A stretch of 64,000 nt of DNA, from assembly GCF_000482705.1 (NCBI RefSeq), contig NZ_AXWO01000024.1:29827-93826 (forward strand), read 5' to 3'. Both the position numbers and the translations under genes were made by a program. This stretch comes from Glycomyces arizonensis DSM 44726 (lineage in GTDB: Bacteria; Actinomycetota; Actinomycetes; Mycobacteriales; Micromonosporaceae). Position 1 is the stretch's first letter. The number at the start of each line of letters is the position of its first letter. Shown piece after piece: positions 26,165-34,977 of this stretch. The notes under the pieces were generated by a model. The model did not search any database. It was not told the origin of the DNA and saw only the letters and a program-made list of their open reading frames with translations.

Positions 26165-27702
26165 TTGGCGGTCCCCTCTCTGACCTGCTCGTCCTCTTCG
26201 GATATGAGCACCGGCGCCGGGCGCTTGCGCAAGATGAGCGCCATGATGACCCCGAAGGCGATGGCGCCGATCGCGATCGCCCAGCCGGTGACCTGGTTGG
26301 CCGCGTACAGGGCGAGCGGGTCCTCCGGGTCGTTCGGATCGGCGGCGAGCAGGTCGCGGATGTTGAAGAAGAGGATGGCCGCGAGCATGATCGGCGTGAT
26401 GACGCCCAGGCAGACCATCCAGATCGGTCCGATCTTGAACGTGGAGGTGGCGTTGGCGTTGTCGCGCAGCTCCTTCCACTTCCACAGCACCCACACCACG
26501 GCGACGATGCTCACCGGGGCGGCCACGGCGATGCCGTAGTTGTTGATGTAGTTGTCGGTGACGTCGAGCAGGTTCAGGCCCGCCGTGGTCGGCAGCAGCG
26601 CGGTCGACACGATCGCGATGCCGCCGCCGACGAACAGCGTGGACTTCACGCGGCTGACGCCGAAGCGGTCCTCCACCGCGGCGACCGGCACCTGGATGAT
26701 GCTGATCAGCGAGGTCCAGCCGGCCAGCACGAGCGAGCCGAAGAACAGGATGCCGAACAGGCCGGGGGCGAACGGCAGGGTGTTGATGATGGCCGGGAAG
26801 GCGATGAACGCCAGGCCGACGCCGGTATCCGAGAGCTCGGCGATCGGGACGCCCGATTGGAGCGACATGAAGCCGAGCACCGAGAACACGCCGATGCCGC
26901 ACAGGATCTCGAACGAGGAGTTCGAGAAGCCGACGGTGAACGCCGAGGTGGTGATGTCCGACTTGCGTTTGAGGTAGGAGGCGTAGGTGACCATGATGCC
27001 GAAGCCGATCGACAGCGAGAAGAAGATCTGGCCGTAGGCGGCGAGCCAGACCCGCGGGTCGGCCACGGCGTCCCAGTCGGGGGTGAAGAAGGTGTTCAGG
27101 CCCTGGGCCGCGCCGTCCAGGGTCAGGGCCTGGACCACCAGGACGCCGAACATGACCACCAGCAGCGGGATGAAGATCTTGTTGGCCAGTTCGATGCCCT
27201 TGCGCACGCCTGCGCCGATGATGAGCAGCGTGGCGGCCCAGATGACGATCATGACGATGCCGATCTTCGGCAGCCAGGCGCTGAAGTCGTACATCTCGCC
27301 GGCCTGCAGGAAGTCCTCGATGAGGAACGCACCCGGGTCCTCGCCCCACTGCTGCGTCAGCGAGAAGTAGCCGTACCAGCAGGCCCAGGCGATGATCGCC
27401 GCGTAGTAGACCGAGATGACGATGGAGATCGCCACCTGCCACCAGCCGATCGCCTCGGCGCTCTTGTTCATCCGGCGGTAGGCCACCGGGGCCGAGCCGC
27501 GGTATTTGCGGCCGATGGTGAACTCCATGATGAGCAGCGGGATCCCCGCTGTCAGCAGCGCCACCAGATAGGGCACGAGAAAGGCGCCGCCGCCGCTTTC
27601 GTAGGCGACGCCGGGGAAGCGCCAGATGTTGCCGAGTCCGACTGCCGACCCGATGGCCGCCAGGATGAACCCGATCCTGGTCCCCCAGTTCTCTCTTGTC
27701 AT
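26161..27702 (-). CDS. Sodium-dependent amino acid transporter (NSS/SNF family)
   Basis: This 513-residue protein has 11-12 membrane helices. The N-terminal signature NWGTRIGFILAAIGSAVGLGNIWRFPG is diagnostic of the neurotransmitter:sodium symporter family, including the Na-site region AAIGSAVGLGN. With its small subunit it is most like MetP, a Na+-coupled methionine/alanine importer. ATG 27702 begins the two-gene unit; a TTGACC/TACCGT promoter and a GTTATAAG direct repeat lie upstream. Confidence 0.9.
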   Translation of the reverse strand: MTRENWGTRIGFILAAIGSAVGLGNIWRFPGVAYESGGGAFLVPYLVALLTAGIPLLIMEFTIGRKYRGSAPVAYRRMNKSAEAIGWWQVAISIVISVYYAAIIAWACWYGYFSLTQQWGEDPGAFLIEDFLQAGEMYDFSAWLPKIGIVMIVIWAATLLIIGAGVRKGIELANKIFIPLLVVMFGVLVVQALTLDGAAQGLNTFFTPDWDAVADPRVWLAAYGQIFFSLSIGFGIMVTYASYLKRKSDITTSAFTVGFSNSSFEILCGIGVFSVLGFMSLQSGVPIAELSDTGVGLAFIAFPAIINTLPFAPGLFGILFFGSLVLAGWTSLISIIQVPVAAVEDRFGVSRVKSTLFVGGGIAIVSTALLPTTAGLNLLDVTDNYINNYGIAVAAPVSIVAVVWVLWKWKELRDNANATSTFKIGPIWMVCLGVITPIMLAAILFFNIRDLLAADPNDPEDPLALYAANQVTGWAIAIGAIAFGVIMALILRKRPAPVLISEEDEQVREGTAK

Positions 27703-27750
27703 ATTGATCCGCTCCAGTCACATACTGTGAAGGCACTCACATTTCGCTTT

Positions 27751-27805
27751 ACGGTATCTGTCCCGATAAAGCATGGTCAAGGCACCGTTATAAGCGTGTT
27801 ATAAG
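27751..27805 (-). promoter_or_regulatory. Promoter and direct repeat upstream of NSS operon
   Basis: On the minus strand TTGACC (27780-27775) and TACCGT (27756-27751) are separated by 18 bases, a plausible sigma-70 type promoter. Just upstream of the -35, GTTATAAG occurs twice on the plus strand (27787-27794 and 27798-27805), start to start 11 bases, about one helical turn, consistent with an activator or repressor site. Confidence 0.5.
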
Positions 27806-28016
27806 TCTCCGCTCGCCGAAAGGCCGCCGCGCCCGATTCGGGCAGGACGACCCGCCCCGTTGTGAATCGGCACCGGAAGCGGGTCCGACCGCAGACGATC
27901 GGACGCGGCGGCGGTATGCTTTTCTGTTGCGTCCTTGAAATCCGAACACGCCGTACATCCAGAACCCGTGCGTCCTATTCACAGACGTTCATCCCGTTCC
28001 GCACCTGAGGAGATCT

Positions 28017-30230
28017 GTGTCCGCTCCCATGATTCCCGCGATCGACACCGAGCAATCGCGCCTCGACAGGCTGTACTCCCGGCTCGACGAGATCCGCGAG
28101 TCGGCCGACACCCGGCTCGACGAGTCGCGGCGCAAGCACGTGGAGAATGAGCAGGAGCTCTCGCAGCGGGACGTCGAGACCCACTTCCACCGCCGCCGCA
28201 TCGCCCAGCTCGACGCCGTCGAGGACGGCCTGTGCTTCGGCCGCCTCGACTACGCCGACTCGGACCGCCCCATGTACCTCGGGCGCATCGGGCTCCACGA
28301 CGAAGGCGGCGAGCAGCTCCTCGTCGACTGGCGCTCGGAGGCCGGCAGGCGCTTCTACCTGGCCACCGCCGCCTCCCCCGCCGGGGTGCGGCGCCGCCGC
28401 CACCTCCACACCAAGGGCCGGCGCATCGCCTCGATCAACGACGAGGTCCTCGACCTCGACGCCGCCGACGGCTCCGGTTCCACGATCGGCTCCGAGGGCG
28501 CCCTCATGGCCGCGCTCGACGCCGCCCGCACCGGCCGCATGCGCGACATCGTCGCCACCATCCAGGCCGAGCAGGACCGCATCATCCGAGCGCCCCTCGA
28601 AGGCGTCATGGTCGTCGACGGCGCGCCGGGCACCGGCAAGACCGCCGTCGCCCTCCACCGCGCCGCCTACCTCCTCTACGAGCACCGCGAGCAGCTCCAG
28701 CGCCGCGGCGTGCTCATCATCGGCCCCGGCAAGCAGTTCCTGCGCTACATCTCCGAGGTCCTCCCCGGCCTGGCCGAGACCGACGTGCTGCTGCGCACCC
28801 CCGGCCAGCTGTTCCCCGGCATCGACCCCGACCGGCCCGAGTCCGAGGCCGCCGCCGCGGTCAAGGGCCGCGCCGTCATGGCCGGGGTCATCGCCAGCGC
28901 CGTCGCCGACCGCCAGATCGTGCCCCGCGAGCCGCAGCCGGTCGAATACGAGGGCCACACGCTGTGGCTGCGTCCCGAGAAGATCACCTCCGCCCGCGAC
29001 GCCGCCCGCGAGACGGGCCTGGCGCACAACGAGGCCCGCGAGACCTTCCACAAGAGGGTCATCGCCGACCTCGCGATGCAGTACGCCGACATCATCGGCG
29101 AGGACCCGCTCGGCGGGGAGAACCTCCTCGGCCTCGAAGACCGCGCCACGTTCGCCGCCGAGATCGCCACCGACCCGGTCATCCGCGGCGAGATCGAGCA
29201 GCTGTGGCCCGAGCTGACGCCCACCGAGCTCCTGGAGGACCTCTTCGCCTCCCCCGCGCTGCTGGCCTCGGCCGCCGCCGCGTTGCGGAAGGAGGAGCGC
29301 CGCCTGCTCCGGCGCGAGCCGGGCGGCTGGAGCGAGGCCGACATCGCGCTGCTCGACGAGGCCGCCGAGCACCTCGGCGAGGTCGAGCGCGAGCGCGGCA
29401 CCGGCGGCCTCGACGCCGAGCAGATCGCCTACGCCGAGGACGTCCTGTCGATCGCCTCGGGCTCGGCCTCCTTCGACTTCGAGGACGAGGAGTCGGAGAT
29501 CCTCCAGGCCACCGACGTGATCGACGCGGCCTGGCTCGGCGAGCGCCAGGTGGACCAGCGGTTCGTCTCGGTGGCCGAGCGGGCCGCCGCCGACCGGCGC
29601 TGGATCTTCGGGCACGTCATCGTCGACGAGGCACAGGAGCTGTCGCCGATGGTGTGGCGCGCGCTGCTGCGCCGCTGCGTCGCCCGGTCCTTCACCGTCG
29701 CCGGGGACCTCGCGCAGTCGGGGAACGCCGCGGCGCCGCACAGCTGGGCCGAGGTCTTCGACGCCTCGGAGCTGGCCTGGAGGGCCGAGCAGCTCACCGT
29801 CTCCTACCGCACCCCTGCCGAGATCATGGCCGTGGCCACGAGGGTGCTCGACGCCATCGACGTCGAGGCGCCGCGGCCGCGGTCGGTGCGGGCCTCGGGC
29901 AGCGAGCCGTGGCTGGAGATCGTCCCCGAGCGGTTGGCCGAGCGGGTGGCCGAACTGGCCGCCGCGGAGGCGCGGGCCGCCGGTGACGGGAGCGTGGCCA
30001 TCGTCACCACTCCCGAGCTCGCCGCCGAGCTGGCGTGGATCGACACCGCGTCGGTGCTCACGGTCAAACAGGCCAAGGGCCTCGAGTTCGACAGCGTCAT
30101 CGTCGTCGACCCCGACGCCATCGCGGGCGCGAACCTGAGGAACCTCTACGTCGCGCTCACCCGCGCCACCAAGCGACTGGGCATTGTGGCCCCCGACAAG
30201 CCGGTATTTCCCGGCGCCGAGGTCCTGTAG
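28017..30230 (+). CDS. helD: HelD-like RNA polymerase-recycling helicase (class II)
   Basis: This 737-residue UvrD-like ATPase resembles actinobacterial HelD/HelR. The N-terminal antiparallel coiled coil (SRLDRLYSRLDEIRE to about residue 70) enters the RNA polymerase secondary channel in known HelD structures. Walker A DGAPGTGKTAVALHR is near residue 204, and VDEAQELSPMVWRAL, LTVSYRTPAEI and VKQAKGLEFDSVIVV are helicase motifs. Class II members free stalled RNA polymerase, and some (HelR) confer rifamycin tolerance. The start is GTG 28017 after GAGGAG. I see no rifamycin-associated element upstream. Confidence 0.88.
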   Translation: MSAPMIPAIDTEQSRLDRLYSRLDEIRESADTRLDESRRKHVENEQELSQRDVETHFHRRRIAQLDAVEDGLCFGRLDYADSDRPMYLGRIGLHDEGGEQLLVDWRSEAGRRFYLATAASPAGVRRRRHLHTKGRRIASINDEVLDLDAADGSGSTIGSEGALMAALDAARTGRMRDIVATIQAEQDRIIRAPLEGVMVVDGAPGTGKTAVALHRAAYLLYEHREQLQRRGVLIIGPGKQFLRYISEVLPGLAETDVLLRTPGQLFPGIDPDRPESEAAAAVKGRAVMAGVIASAVADRQIVPREPQPVEYEGHTLWLRPEKITSARDAARETGLAHNEARETFHKRVIADLAMQYADIIGEDPLGGENLLGLEDRATFAAEIATDPVIRGEIEQLWPELTPTELLEDLFASPALLASAAAALRKEERRLLRREPGGWSEADIALLDEAAEHLGEVERERGTGGLDAEQIAYAEDVLSIASGSASFDFEDEESEILQATDVIDAAWLGERQVDQRFVSVAERAAADRRWIFGHVIVDEAQELSPMVWRALLRRCVARSFTVAGDLAQSGNAAAPHSWAEVFDASELAWRAEQLTVSYRTPAEIMAVATRVLDAIDVEAPRPRSVRASGSEPWLEIVPERLAERVAELAAAEARAAGDGSVAIVTTPELAAELAWIDTASVLTVKQAKGLEFDSVIVVDPDAIAGANLRNLYVALTRATKRLGIVAPDKPVFPGAEVL

Positions 30231-30289
30231 GAGTCGCTGCCACCTCATACACTGGTGATCACGGCTGGATCGGACGGAAAGGGCGCGGG

Positions 30290-32092
30290 TTGACGACGAC
30301 TACTGGAGACCTCACCGGAGCGCTCGTCGACGGGCGGTACCGGCTCCAGCGGCTGATCGCGAACGGCGGCATGGCCTCGGTGTACGAGGCGCACGACGAG
30401 CGGCTCGACCGCACCGTCGCAGTGAAGACGATCACGGCCTCCGGCGTCGCCGGGTTCGACCTCGAGGCGTTCACGCATGAGGCGCGCACGATAGCGCGAT
30501 TGTCGCACCCGAACGTCGTGGCCGTCTTCGACCAGGGCGTCCACGAAGGACTGCCCTACGTCGTCATGGAGTACGTCGCGGGCACCACGCTGCGCGACCT
30601 GCTCAACCGCAGGCGTCGTCTGCGCATCGAGGAGGCCGTCGAGCTGTGCGGCCAGATCCTCGACGGGCTCCAGGCCGCGCACGACGCCGGGCTCGTCCAC
30701 CGCGACATCAAGCCCGAGAACATCCTGCTCAAGAACGGCGGGCGCGGCGACCGGGTCAAGGTCGTCGACTTCGGCCTCGCCGAGGCCGTCCACGGCGAGG
30801 GCAGGAGGGGCGGGCCGCTGCTGGCCACCGCCGCGTACGTCGCGCCCGAGCTGGTGCGGGGGCGGCCCGCGAGCCCGGCCAGCGACGTGTACTCGACCGC
30901 GATCCTGCTCTACGAGCTGCTGACCGGCGAGGTGCCGTTCGACGGGCCGGACCCGGGGCAGGTGGCCCAGCGGCACCTCGCCGAGGACGTCCCCTCGCCG
31001 CGGCTCATCGCCCAAGACGTGCCCGAAGGCTTGGCGCAGCTGGTGATGCTGGCAGCGAGCCGCGACCCGGCCGCGCGCCCGGTGGACGCCGGGGCGTTCG
31101 CGCGGCGGTTGAACGCGGTCGACGCCAGGCCGGTGGCCATGGCCGCCGGGCAGCCGCCGCGCCCGACGCGGGCCGTGCAGACCACGATGGTCGTGCCGCA
31201 GGGGCCGAACCGGCGCTCGTGGAAGGCCCTGGTCACGCTCATCGCGATCGTGGCGGTCCTGGCGGCCGTGGCACTGGCGGGGTGGTGGATCGGCGTCGGC
31301 CGCTACACCTCGGCGCCGTCCCTGCTGGACCAGGACAAGTCGTCGGTGGTCGCGTTCGCCGAGGAGCACGGCTTCGAGGTCGAGTTCGCCGACAGTGCTT
31401 ACAGCGAGAGCGTGCCGAAGGACCAGGTGCTCACGCAGGATCCCGGTGTGGGCGAACGCATCCGCTCGGGCGGCACCATCACGGTGGTGCTGTCGCTGGG
31501 GCCCGAGCGGTACGAGGTCCCCGAGCTGGCTGGCGTGGACGAGGACGAGGCGCTGGCGGCGCTCGACGAGTTCGGCGCCGAGGTGACCGTGGAACGCGAC
31601 TACAGCACCGAGTACGGCAAGGGTGAGGTCGTCTCGACCTCGCCGCCCGCGGGCGATGAGGTCAAGCCCGGGGCCGCGATCACGGTGCTCGTCTCTGAGG
31701 GACCCCCGCCGCTGACGGTGCCGGACCTGGTCGGGATGGACGAGGACGAGGCCGAGGAGAAGCTGGAGGCCGAGGGCCTCGACGTGGGCGACGTGAGCGA
31801 GCGCTACAGCGACACGATCCCCGAGGGCGCGGTCATCGAGCACAGTCCGGCGGCGGGCGACCCGGCCGCGCCCGAGGACGAGGTGGACCTGGTGATCAGC
31901 GAGGGCCCCCAGCCGATCGAGGTCCCCGACGTGGTCGGCATGAACGTCGACGACGCCAAGGCCCTGCTCGAAGACCTGGGCTTCAAGGTCAAGACCGGCC
32001 AGATCTGGTTCACCGGGACGGTCTTCGACCAGTCGAAGGACCCGGGCGAGGAGATCCCGAAGGGATCGGAGATCTGGCTGTGGGCCCGCTGA
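30290..32092 (+). CDS. PknB-like Ser/Thr kinase with four PASTA domains
   Basis: This 600-residue membrane kinase has an N-terminal catalytic domain (VAVKTI Lys, HRDIKPEN at about 137, DFGLAE, APE), a membrane helix near residues 312-334 (VTLIAIVAVLAAVALAGWW) and four extracellular PASTA repeats (about 340-405, 406-470, 471-535, 536-600) with VPxLxGxxxxEA openings. Such kinases sense peptidoglycan or lipid II and adjust growth. TTG 30290 is the start that best fits the kinase N-terminus (TGDLTGALVDGRYRL), with GGAAAGGG upstream. It follows helD by 59 bases. Confidence 0.92.
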   Translation: MTTTTGDLTGALVDGRYRLQRLIANGGMASVYEAHDERLDRTVAVKTITASGVAGFDLEAFTHEARTIARLSHPNVVAVFDQGVHEGLPYVVMEYVAGTTLRDLLNRRRRLRIEEAVELCGQILDGLQAAHDAGLVHRDIKPENILLKNGGRGDRVKVVDFGLAEAVHGEGRRGGPLLATAAYVAPELVRGRPASPASDVYSTAILLYELLTGEVPFDGPDPGQVAQRHLAEDVPSPRLIAQDVPEGLAQLVMLAASRDPAARPVDAGAFARRLNAVDARPVAMAAGQPPRPTRAVQTTMVVPQGPNRRSWKALVTLIAIVAVLAAVALAGWWIGVGRYTSAPSLLDQDKSSVVAFAEEHGFEVEFADSAYSESVPKDQVLTQDPGVGERIRSGGTITVVLSLGPERYEVPELAGVDEDEALAALDEFGAEVTVERDYSTEYGKGEVVSTSPPAGDEVKPGAAITVLVSEGPPPLTVPDLVGMDEDEAEEKLEAEGLDVGDVSERYSDTIPEGAVIEHSPAAGDPAAPEDEVDLVISEGPQPIEVPDVVGMNVDDAKALLEDLGFKVKTGQIWFTGTVFDQSKDPGEEIPKGSEIWLWAR

Positions 32093-32218
32093 GCGGACCC
32101 GTCCGCCGCTGAGCCCACGGGGCACGGCGGTGCCCGATCCGCGCCGATCACGGCGCGAGTCCCGCCGGGTTCGGGGCCTCGGAGGCAGACTCGGGAGCGA
32201 ACTCGCAATCCGGCATAT

Positions 32219-32322
32219 CTTATAGGCTATACCTTATAAGTCGAACTCTTCAACTTACAAAATATATCCTATAAGATATAAGCAACATTGCCCTATCGCG
32301 ATATAGGCTATAACCTATATCG
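32219..32322. repeat. AT-rich palindrome island 1
   Basis: This island in a GC-rich genome holds three palindromes with centres about 39-42 bases apart: an imperfect one at 32219-32240, TATATC-CTATAA-GATATA at 32263-32280, and CGATATAGG-CTATAA-CCTATATCG at 32299-32322. The 11-mer TATAGGCTATA occurs at 32221-32231 and 32302-32312. It lies between the converging ends of the PASTA kinase and pyrE, so it is not an ordinary promoter. The rest of the 233-base gap holds nothing recognisable. Confidence 0.75.
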
Positions 32323-32325
32323 GTT

Positions 32326-32856
32326 TTAGGCGGCGGCCTTGAGTTCGGCCATGGTGAACAGGGCTTGCAATTCGATGCCGTTGTCGGCCAGCCTCTTCGG
32401 GCCGCCCGATTCGCGGTCGATGACGCATACGGCCTGTTCGACCGTCGCGCCGCGGCGCCGCAGTTCGGCCACCGCGTCCAGCACCGCGCCGCCCGAGGTG
32501 ACGACGTCCTCCACGATGAACAGGCGCCTGCCCTCGACCTCGCCGCCCTCGGCGAGCCTGCACGTGCCGTAGGTCTTGGCCTCCTTGCGCACGAACAGCG
32601 CGGGCACGCCGGTCACCTGCGAGAGCATGACCGCCAGCGGGATCCCGCCCGTCTCCAGCCCCGCCAGCGCGTCGACCCCGTGGGCGGGGACGAGCGGCGC
32701 CAGCGCCTCGGCGATGCGCCGCAGCATGACCGGGTCGGACTCGAACAGGTACTTGTCGAAGTACTCGTGCGCGACCACCCCCGAGCGGAGCGTGAACTCG
32801 CCGGTCAGGTGGGAACGGCGGAAGATGTCGTGGGCAAGCGAGGTATCCGTGCTCAT
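32326..32856 (-). CDS. pyrE: Orotate phosphoribosyltransferase
   Basis: This 176-residue enzyme converts orotate and PRPP to orotidine 5'-phosphate in pyrimidine synthesis. LAGLETGGIPLAVMLS, FVRKEAKTYGTCRLAEGGEVEG and the PRPP-binding FIVEDVVTSGGAVLDA are in family order. ATG 32856 is preceded by GGTGGAG; a GTG nine bases further upstream is less likely. It lies 65 bases downstream of a divergent kinase gene, possibly co-transcribed, away from other pyr genes, and ends at AT-rich island 1. Confidence 0.93.
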   Translation of the reverse strand: MSTDTSLAHDIFRRSHLTGEFTLRSGVVAHEYFDKYLFESDPVMLRRIAEALAPLVPAHGVDALAGLETGGIPLAVMLSQVTGVPALFVRKEAKTYGTCRLAEGGEVEGRRLFIVEDVVTSGGAVLDAVAELRRRGATVEQAVCVIDRESGGPKRLADNGIELQALFTMAELKAAA

Positions 32857-32921
32857 GGGCTCCACCCTGCCATGTCCCCCACCGCGTCAGCGGGCGACGT
32901 GCGCGCCGAGCGGGGCGCGCC

Positions 32922-34634
32922 TCATTCGAAGAGCCCGTTGAACCAGTCGGTGAACCATTCGAAGGGGCTGAAGTCGAAGTCGAGCCAGTCCCACGTCAGC
33001 TGGTTGAGGTAGCTCAAGCCGACCACGAACAGGAACGCTCCGGTCAGCAGGTGGGTGAGTCTGGCAGTGCGCCGCTTGACGCCGAGCATCCGGCCCCAGA
33101 ACATCCCGCCGAGGACGCGGATGAGGAAGAACAGCCCCACCGCGACGCCCAGGACCAACAGGTAGCCGATGGCCTGGTCCCCCAGGTTGTCCATGCCCTC
33201 CTGGACGGTCCACATCAGCCACATGATCAGCGAGAACAGCCCGCCGATGATGCTGAGCTCAAGGCCCTTGGACAGGCTGCCGGGCGGGCCGAGCAGCGGC
33301 TGCTGCGGCTCGTCGCGGTCGTGCTCGTCCCGGTCGAGGCGGCGGCGATGGCGGTCCCCGTCGTGCTCCTCGGGCGGGTCGCCCGCCAGCCGCAGGCGCG
33401 GGAGCTGCCCGTCGCCGTTGCGGCCCGAGTGTCCGGCCCTGCCGCGCACGTAGTCGCCGCTGCCCTGCTCGGGGACGCGAACGCGACCGGCGATCGGCTT
33501 GTCGGCGCCGCGATCGGCGACCGGCCTGTCGGGGGCGCGGCCGTCCGCGAAGTCCATGCCCGACTCCATGACCCTGGTGCCCCCCGCCGCGGCGGAGGGC
33601 GACGGCGCGGGGGTCGCCACCGGCATCGTCGGCGCGCTGATCCGGCCGCCGAGGATCCTGGTGGCCGCCGTGGCGCCCGGGCCTTCGCCGTTGGAGCGGC
33701 CCCAATCGACGCCGAGGTCGGGCACGTTGGACTGGCCGACGACGGTGGCCAGCTCGGTGATCCAGCGCGAGAGCTCGTCGGTGCGGGGCCGGTTGTCGGG
33801 GTTGTCGTCCAGCGGCGCGGTGAGCAGCTCGCGCAGGCGCGGGTTGGATTCGAGGACGGGGTGGCGGCGCAGCCGCGCCCACGGCACCGACTGCGTCTCG
33901 CCGGGCGAGTCGGTGCGGGCGCTGGCGCCGGTGACGAGGTAGAACGCGATCGAGCCGAAGCCGTGGACGTCGTAGGCGGGGCCGACGCGGCCCTCGTGGG
34001 CCTCTGGGCCGGCGGTCTCGCGCGTGTAGGCGATGGTGGTGAGGTGCGCCGGGGTGTGGTAGCGGGCGCCGGTGAAGTCGATGACCTTGGCCGAGCCGTC
34101 CGGGCCGATGATGACGTTCGCGGGCTTGAGGTCCATGTGCAGCACCGGGTGGGCGCCCTGCGGCGGGGAGTGCATGGCGAGCATGACGTTGACCACGGAC
34201 TGGAGGGTGCGGGAGGCGTCGACGCGGCCGATGCGCTGGGCCAGCAGCTGGCGCAGGTCGTGGCCGGGAAGGTATTCGAGGACCTGGAACGGGACGGGCT
34301 CGCCGGTGGCCGGCTGGCTCGGGTGGTGCGGCATGCGCCCGTAGAAGGCGTCGATGCGGCGGCAGATCGACCCGACGTTGCGGCTGTGGAGGTCCATGAG
34401 GACCGCGTCGCCCTTGTCCCAGGAGCGGTACTGCCGCTCGCGCTCCTCGCCGGGGTTGAGGCGGAAGACCTTGACGGTCAGGGGCGTGGAGGAGATCCCC
34501 GCGGACATGCGCACGGCCTGGTAGACGTCGGCCTGGCCGCCCGAGCCGAGCATGCCCGTCAGCCGGTAGCTCTGCTCTGATCCCGGTAGTGGATCGGCCG
34601 GGCCGCAGACGAGGTCAACGGTGGCGTTCGTCAT
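32922..34634 (-). CDS. Divergent membrane Ser/Thr kinase-like protein
   Basis: This 570-residue protein has an N-terminal kinase fold: MLGSGGQADVYQA glycine loop, LTVKVF Lys, a catalytic loop HMDLKPANV (HMD instead of HRD, near residue 163), and DFTGARYHT in place of DFG. The Asp, Lys and Asn residues needed for phosphotransfer appear kept, so activity is possible but altered. A long charged, Pro/Arg-rich linker (about 310-450) leads to three membrane helices near 457-475, 488-514 and 526-546. ATG 34634 is used; an in-frame GTG at 34652 is an alternative. The role is unknown. Confidence 0.8.
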   Translation of the reverse strand: MTNATVDLVCGPADPLPGSEQSYRLTGMLGSGGQADVYQAVRMSAGISSTPLTVKVFRLNPGEERERQYRSWDKGDAVLMDLHSRNVGSICRRIDAFYGRMPHHPSQPATGEPVPFQVLEYLPGHDLRQLLAQRIGRVDASRTLQSVVNVMLAMHSPPQGAHPVLHMDLKPANVIIGPDGSAKVIDFTGARYHTPAHLTTIAYTRETAGPEAHEGRVGPAYDVHGFGSIAFYLVTGASARTDSPGETQSVPWARLRRHPVLESNPRLRELLTAPLDDNPDNRPRTDELSRWITELATVVGQSNVPDLGVDWGRSNGEGPGATAATRILGGRISAPTMPVATPAPSPSAAAGGTRVMESGMDFADGRAPDRPVADRGADKPIAGRVRVPEQGSGDYVRGRAGHSGRNGDGQLPRLRLAGDPPEEHDGDRHRRRLDRDEHDRDEPQQPLLGPPGSLSKGLELSIIGGLFSLIMWLMWTVQEGMDNLGDQAIGYLLVLGVAVGLFFLIRVLGGMFWGRMLGVKRRTARLTHLLTGAFLFVVGLSYLNQLTWDWLDFDFSPFEWFTDWFNGLFE

Positions 34635-34925
34635 TGGGCGCGGTTCCTTCACGAATGGATTGCTGTCGCCCTAGCGTAACGCCTGGAACCCACCGCGCGC
34701 GGACCGTGCGGGAGTGCTGTTCCCATAGTCTCAACGGGCAACCGGCCGGCGTTTCGCCTTGTGTTCAAAGGTAAGGCGGGTTGCGGGACGGCTGCGGCCG
34801 CGCGTCGGCGGCGCGGCCGGTTTACCGTTCCGGGACCGTCTTGCGGCGCACTCGTGCCTTTGCGGGGCAGTGTCGCTTTCGCCCGCTCGTTCACAGTGCG
34901 CGGAAGGCGGTCATTCACACGCTAT

Positions 34926-34958
34926 ATTATATAGCCTATATTTTATAGTCTATATAAT
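34926..34958. repeat. AT-rich palindrome island 2
   Basis: ATTATATAG (34926-34934) and CTATATAAT (34950-34958) are perfect 9-bp arms around a 15-base centre. Within it, TATAGCCTATA (34930-34940) and TATAGTCTATA (34944-34954) match the 11-mer of island 1. It sits 20 bases beyond the stop of the minus-strand gene at 34978. The remainder of 34635-34977 shows no gene. Confidence 0.75.
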
Positions 34959-34977
34959 CGCTGTGCGTCCGCGGATG

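Noticed and set aside
27703..28016. Rifamycin-associated element upstream of helD
   Set aside because: I could not find the GC-rich palindrome of that element in the gap.
32093..32325. AT-rich island 1 as a rho-independent terminator
   Set aside because: The palindromes are AT-rich, three in number and without T tracts; they are weak hairpins and better explained as protein-binding or structural sites.
34649..34918. Possible 89-residue basic protein in the gap upstream of the divergent kinase
   Set aside because: Low-complexity Arg/Ala-rich translation with no ribosome site; it appears to be chance coding in GC-rich DNA.
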